8,977 nt of DNA from CAYFSS01 sp964345975 (lineage in GTDB: Bacteria > Bacillota > Clostridia > Saccharofermentanales > Fastidiosipilaceae), in NCBI GenBank assembly GCA_964345975.1, contig CAYFSS010000038.1:1-8977 (forward strand), in the 5' to 3' direction. The position numbers and the translations under genes are program-made. Below are positions 6,367 through 8,977 of this stretch, in pieces. Position 1 is the stretch's first letter. Every line of letters starts with the position of its first letter. The notes beneath the pieces are model-generated. The model was not told where the DNA came from and made no database searches. It saw nothing but the letters and a program-made list of their open reading frames with translations.

Positions 6367-6735
6367 GGCTAATTTCATACACAAAAGCCAACTCATCATC
6401 CATAGCTTGCCAAATCACTTCAATGGCTTCTTGTTGGATGGTGAGTTTTCCCTTCAGGATGGTTTTTGTCCATCGAAGGTGTAGTGCCAAAACCCTCCCG
6501 GACATTTCTTGCTGCTGTTTGGAAATCTGAAGGGTTGCGGAGGGTTTGCACGATAAGCTCGTGAAAGATGCTATTAACCCAAGGTCAACGAAAGAATCTA
6601 CCGATTAAGGTATAAAGCTTAGTATTAACAAATCAAAATCTTATGGTTCATCATATCTTGACTATGCAGTTGAAGGAAGGCAGTTTGCTATTCCCTCGTT
6701 GTTCTTACCTTTGATTGCTCGAATGGAGCTCATCA
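6367..6735. other. Gene-poor region between purC and the decayed surface protein
   Basis: No convincing gene is present. On the minus strand a frame is open from about 6608 to a TGA at 6350-6352, with an ATG at 6503-6505. The 51-residue product (MSGRVLALHLRW to SPSQFC) matches nothing I know, lacks a clear ribosome binding site and overlaps the purC 3' end. The plus strand has a TTGACT at 6658-6663 but no well-spaced -10, so the promoter for the gene at 6736 is not resolved. No U-tract terminator for purC is visible; the inverted repeats at 6450-6563 are the only structure. Confidence 0.5.
6490..6563. repeat. Inverted repeats downstream of purC
   Basis: AAACCCTCC (6490-6498) and GGAGGGTTT (6539-6547) are exact reverse complements with a 40-nt spacer. 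CACGA/TCGTG (6549-6553 and 6559-6563) forms an adjacent small hairpin. A further pair, CCCTTCAG (6450-6457) and CTGAAGGG (6527-6534), crosses the first one, so the two stems could pair only as a pseudoknot or as alternatives. They may act as a processing or termination structure for purC; repeats of 8-9 bp can also arise by chance over this distance. Confidence 0.35.
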
Positions 6736-8227
6736 ATGAATTACAAGAGATCAAGATCCTTCGTCAGTTTTCTCCTTACCTTTCTGCTCATCTTTAATCT
6801 GTATGGAGATTTCTCTCTAGCGACGGAAGGGGAATTATCCCCTGTCCCTTCAACCGTTGAAGTCCCTGCTCCGGTTGACGCCATTATTTCGGATGCATCG
6901 TCTATAAATGTTGATGAGACTGTGTTTCCGGTTTCGGAAACGTCTAGGATTGAAAGCACTGGAGATCCTGCATCTGAATCATCCATGGAAGATGCTACTT
7001 CTTTCGCTTAGAATACTTTAAGTCAAGATTCTACGACTGAGGTCGCGACTTCATCAGAAAGTGCATCCTCTGCTGAATCGACATCAAAGGAAGAGATCAC
7101 GAGTGAGCAGACGACATCGGATGCATTATACAGTGAAGATGCGTCCACCCTTGAGACTTCAACCGATGGGACAGCGACCGAGATCACGAGCAGTGAACAA
7201 GTTTCAGAAGAACATACGACTCAGCCAAGAACTGAAGAGGGTGAATTCTCTTATACTGCCCAAGAATTAAGCCAAATCGAATATCTTGAAATTCAAACGC
7301 AACCGGATCTTAGGACCAAGATCCTAAGCTCAATTGAGTTCGCAAATCATCCCGCCTTTGGCGAAGTTCAAGAAGTTGAGGAACATGGTCTCCGTATCCT
7401 TCGGATTCCTTTGAACCCTGACTACATCAATTCGGCCCCGAAAGAAGAAGTCATTAAGCTTAGTTACAAGCTAGTCTATGTTGAAGATTATGAAGGTACA
7501 GTGGCCATAGACGTTAGATTACACGCTGCGGAAACAAGACAGCAGTTTTAGCTGCAGCCGACATCACACCCTATCAAGACATTATTCTGAGCCATCAAAA
7601 TGAGAATGCGTTTGAACCCGTTCAAACGCATGAATCCATGATCATGATGGTGTCTGTGAACGGTGCTCCGATGTCGCAGCAATTGAATAACGCATATATA
7701 GAAGTCAGCGTACCTCTAAAGAATGTAGATCTTTCTACCGTTCCAACGGCACCTTCTATCAGATCATCACGCGATATCAAAGATGCCGAGAATAATCTTT
7801 GGACAAAACGCATTTACCTTCAGGATATAACGGTTGCAACAAAATTCGACTTCCCGGTGAACTTAAGCTTTGCGAACTCGATGGTGCGCGAAGGCACAGT
7901 CCTTAAGCCGAGGGTTGAAATCTTTACCGCTGAAGATCCTATGACCGGTGAAGGATGGAGACGTTCTATAGCCCGTTCCATGCTGCTGCCAGAGATCGCT
8001 TCGGTGTGACCTGGCATGTGATCGTCGACGACGCGCAATATCAATCTCAGTGACGTTAGATTTTCTCTTAGCCCAGATTGTTGGATAAGAAAGAAGTCCT
8101 GACGATTCCGGTTCGTATCGAGAACACAAGAATGGTTGGGGCTTTTGATTGGAAAAATGTGAGCTTAGAAAGCTTGGAGAATATGGGAGATGCCCGAGCT
8201 CACGAAATAGAAGCCAACGAGCATTGA
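6736..8227 (+). pseudogene. Decayed gene for a secreted Ser/Thr/Glu-rich surface-type protein
   Basis: The ATG at 6736 has GGAG at 6725-6728 (7-nt spacer) and begins a clear signal peptide: K4, R5, R7, a hydrophobic core at 9-23, and likely cleavage after S27-L-A29. A Ser/Thr/Glu-rich low-complexity stretch follows. Codon 92 is TAG (7009-7011), but the same frame continues about 180 more codons with the same composition, then a folded-looking part, to TAG at 7549. The text resumes in the -1 frame from about 7536 (KTAVLAAADITPYQ) to TGA at 8007, in another frame from about 7953 (ETFYSPFH to RFGVTWHVIVDD), shifts near 8035 (NINLSDVRFSLSPD), and shifts again near 8078 (LLDKKEVLTIPVRIEN). So there is one nonsense change and about four single-base shifts. 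Recognisable protein ends near 8170; the last frame's stop at 8225-8227 lies antisense to the next gene. The family is not identified and no LPxTG motif is seen. Poor sequence quality is the main alternative to real decay. Confidence 0.75.
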
Positions 8228-8716
8228 GATCGTGAGCAATGCGGATAGCGGATTGGATAACAGCATAAGACCCGTGATGATACCGAGGGTTGAAAGAATG
8301 ATTACGGTCATGTATCTGGAATGGCCATGGGTACGAATTCTACCGGCGGAAAATAGTGACATGATGGAGCTGACGATGAACCAGATGGAGAAAACGATGG
8401 GTAAGGCGATGATGCTACCACGCATGTTCACCAGCAGAAGGATACCTGCAATGATGTCGATAATCCCGAGAACGATGAAGATCCTATCAGCGACGCCGGT
8501 GTGGTTCTGCGCTACATAATAACTCACGAGATAGGTGATCCCACGATAAAGTGCCGAGAAAGCCAAGAGGTACGCGATAAGTCCAACGCCATTGATGGGA
8601 TCTCTAAATGCCATGATTCCAACAATAATGTAAAGGATACCGACGAGCAGCGACCGGAGATCAAAGCCCTTTCTCGTGTTTTGAGTTGGCTGATTTGATT
8701 GACTTGATGGATTCAT
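8165..8716 (-). CDS. DUF308/HdeD-like integral membrane protein
   Basis: This 183-aa protein has a short polar N-terminus (about 1-20, Ser/Gln/Asn-rich, then R15, K16) and six hydrophobic segments at roughly 21-38, 41-67, 78-97, 100-123, 135-154 and 157-180. The first hairpin, with FRDP followed by a Gly-rich helix containing YRGI (57-60), and the repeated helix-pair pattern with SNPLSALL (154-161) are typical of the HdeD/DUF308 family. In E. coli HdeD is an inner-membrane protein linked to acid resistance; the function in Gram-positives is largely unknown, so no role is assigned. The ATG at 8714-8716 has AAAGGA (8724-8729 on the complement) with a 7-nt spacer. The gene converges on the decayed surface-protein gene, whose last readable codons touch its stop; no terminator is visible between them. 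It is intact, unlike that neighbour. Confidence 0.85.
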   Translation of the reverse strand: MNPSSQSNQPTQNTRKGFDLRSLLVGILYIIVGIMAFRDPINGVGLIAYLLAFSALYRGITYLVSYYVAQNHTGVADRIFIVLGIIDIIAGILLLVNMRGSIIALPIVFSIWFIVSSIMSLFSAGRIRTHGHSRYMTVIILSTLGIITGLMLLSNPLSALLTISMLVGFYFVSSGISHILQAF

Positions 8717-8755
8717 GAGTCTGTCCTTTCAACACGCAATATGCAGCGGTTAGGT

Positions 8756-8784
8756 ACCATAATTGGCTATTACACCGGTTGCAA
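8756..8784 (-). promoter_or_regulatory. Candidate promoter for the DUF308 gene
   Basis: Reading the minus strand, TTGCAA (8779-8784) and TATGGT (8756-8761) are spaced by 17 nt and lie about 40 bp before the ATG. Each matches 4 of 6 consensus positions, so this is only a reasonable candidate. Confidence 0.35.
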
Positions 8785-8977
8785 ATCTATGATTCTCATT
8801 GAGGTATGGCATAGGATAATACAATTCTTGGAATAATGAAGAACATTCACTCCTGTCGCTTTAAATCGTTTAGTAAATCTCAGGGGTACCTGTATGACCC
8901 ATGATGTAGCATGAAGCAGCCGTAGCTTTCGTCCGAGACATTGCTTAGTTCTAAAAAACTCCAAGCTTTCAACGTAG
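8785..8977. other. No recognisable feature at the right edge
   Basis: The only long open frame here is minus-strand, begins at a TTG (8962-8964), ends at 8770 and runs into the putative DUF308 promoter. Its product has no recognisable motif, and I treat it as non-coding. A gene ending beyond 8977 cannot be excluded. Confidence 0.4.

Noticed and set aside
7009..7011. TAG read as an amino acid (stop-codon recoding), since coding text continues past it
   Set aside because: purC also ends in TAG, the same gene has several frameshifts that recoding cannot explain, and no suppressor tRNA or pyrrolysine gene is visible. Decay or sequence error is simpler.
7531..7551. Programmed -1 frameshift in the surface-protein gene
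   Set aside because: No canonical slippery heptamer or downstream structure is evident, and further unrelated shifts follow at 7953, 8035 and 8078.
7979..8035. RDRFGVTWHV recalls the C-terminal DxFGVxW motif of PhnB/VOC-type proteins
   Set aside because: The surrounding residues do not form a VOC domain and the match is one short motif inside a broken gene.
8770..8964. 64-codon minus-strand ORF at the right edge
   Set aside because: It has a TTG start, no recognisable motif, and overlaps the likely DUF308 promoter.
1..8977. CRISPR array, tRNA/rRNA genes, IS elements or prophage genes
   Set aside because: No regularly spaced repeats, tRNA-like cloverleaf, transposase motif or phage gene was seen on either strand.

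Overview
The window looks like a scaffolded draft (ten Ns at 5577-5586) from a low-to-mid GC Gram-positive bacterium, probably Firmicutes/Clostridia. The supporting signs are strong GGAG/AAAGGA ribosome binding sites, frequent TTG starts, sigma-A-type promoters, intrinsic terminators with U tracts, and a secreted Ser/Thr-rich surface-type protein. This assignment is an inference; no marker gene fixes the taxon.

Left part (1-5576). The terminator of an unseen upstream gene is followed by a stand-alone alpha/beta-hydrolase esterase (206-937). Next comes a tightly coupled two-gene unit encoding two different FAD-dependent oxidoreductases of the phytoene desaturase / carotenoid isomerase / retinol saturase type (1107-2954 and 2951-4507). 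They overlap by four bases (TTGA). The first carries a C-terminal extension that resembles the iron-sulfur domain normally found at the N-terminus of GltD and dihydropyrimidine dehydrogenase, but with several ligand cysteines replaced. A short-chain dehydrogenase/reductase (4708-5469) follows with its own promoter and a strong terminator. Three redox enzymes and a hydrolase side by side suggest modification of a lipid, isoprenoid or similar hydrophobic substrate. No carotenoid, isoprenoid or sterol synthase is present to name it.

Right part (5587-8977), across the assembly gap. purC (SAICAR synthetase) stands alone behind a perfect extended -10 box whose -35 falls in or before the gap. A gene-poor stretch (6367-6735) holds inverted repeats and a weak antisense ORF. 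Then comes a decayed gene for a secreted Ser/Thr/Glu-rich protein (6736 to about 8170), with an intact signal peptide, one in-frame TAG and about four frameshifts. Convergent to it lies an intact DUF308/HdeD-like six-helix membrane protein (8165-8716, minus strand). The last 190 bases hold nothing that I can identify.

The best candidate for something undescribed is the coupled oxidoreductase pair with its fused, cysteine-poor GltD-type domain.
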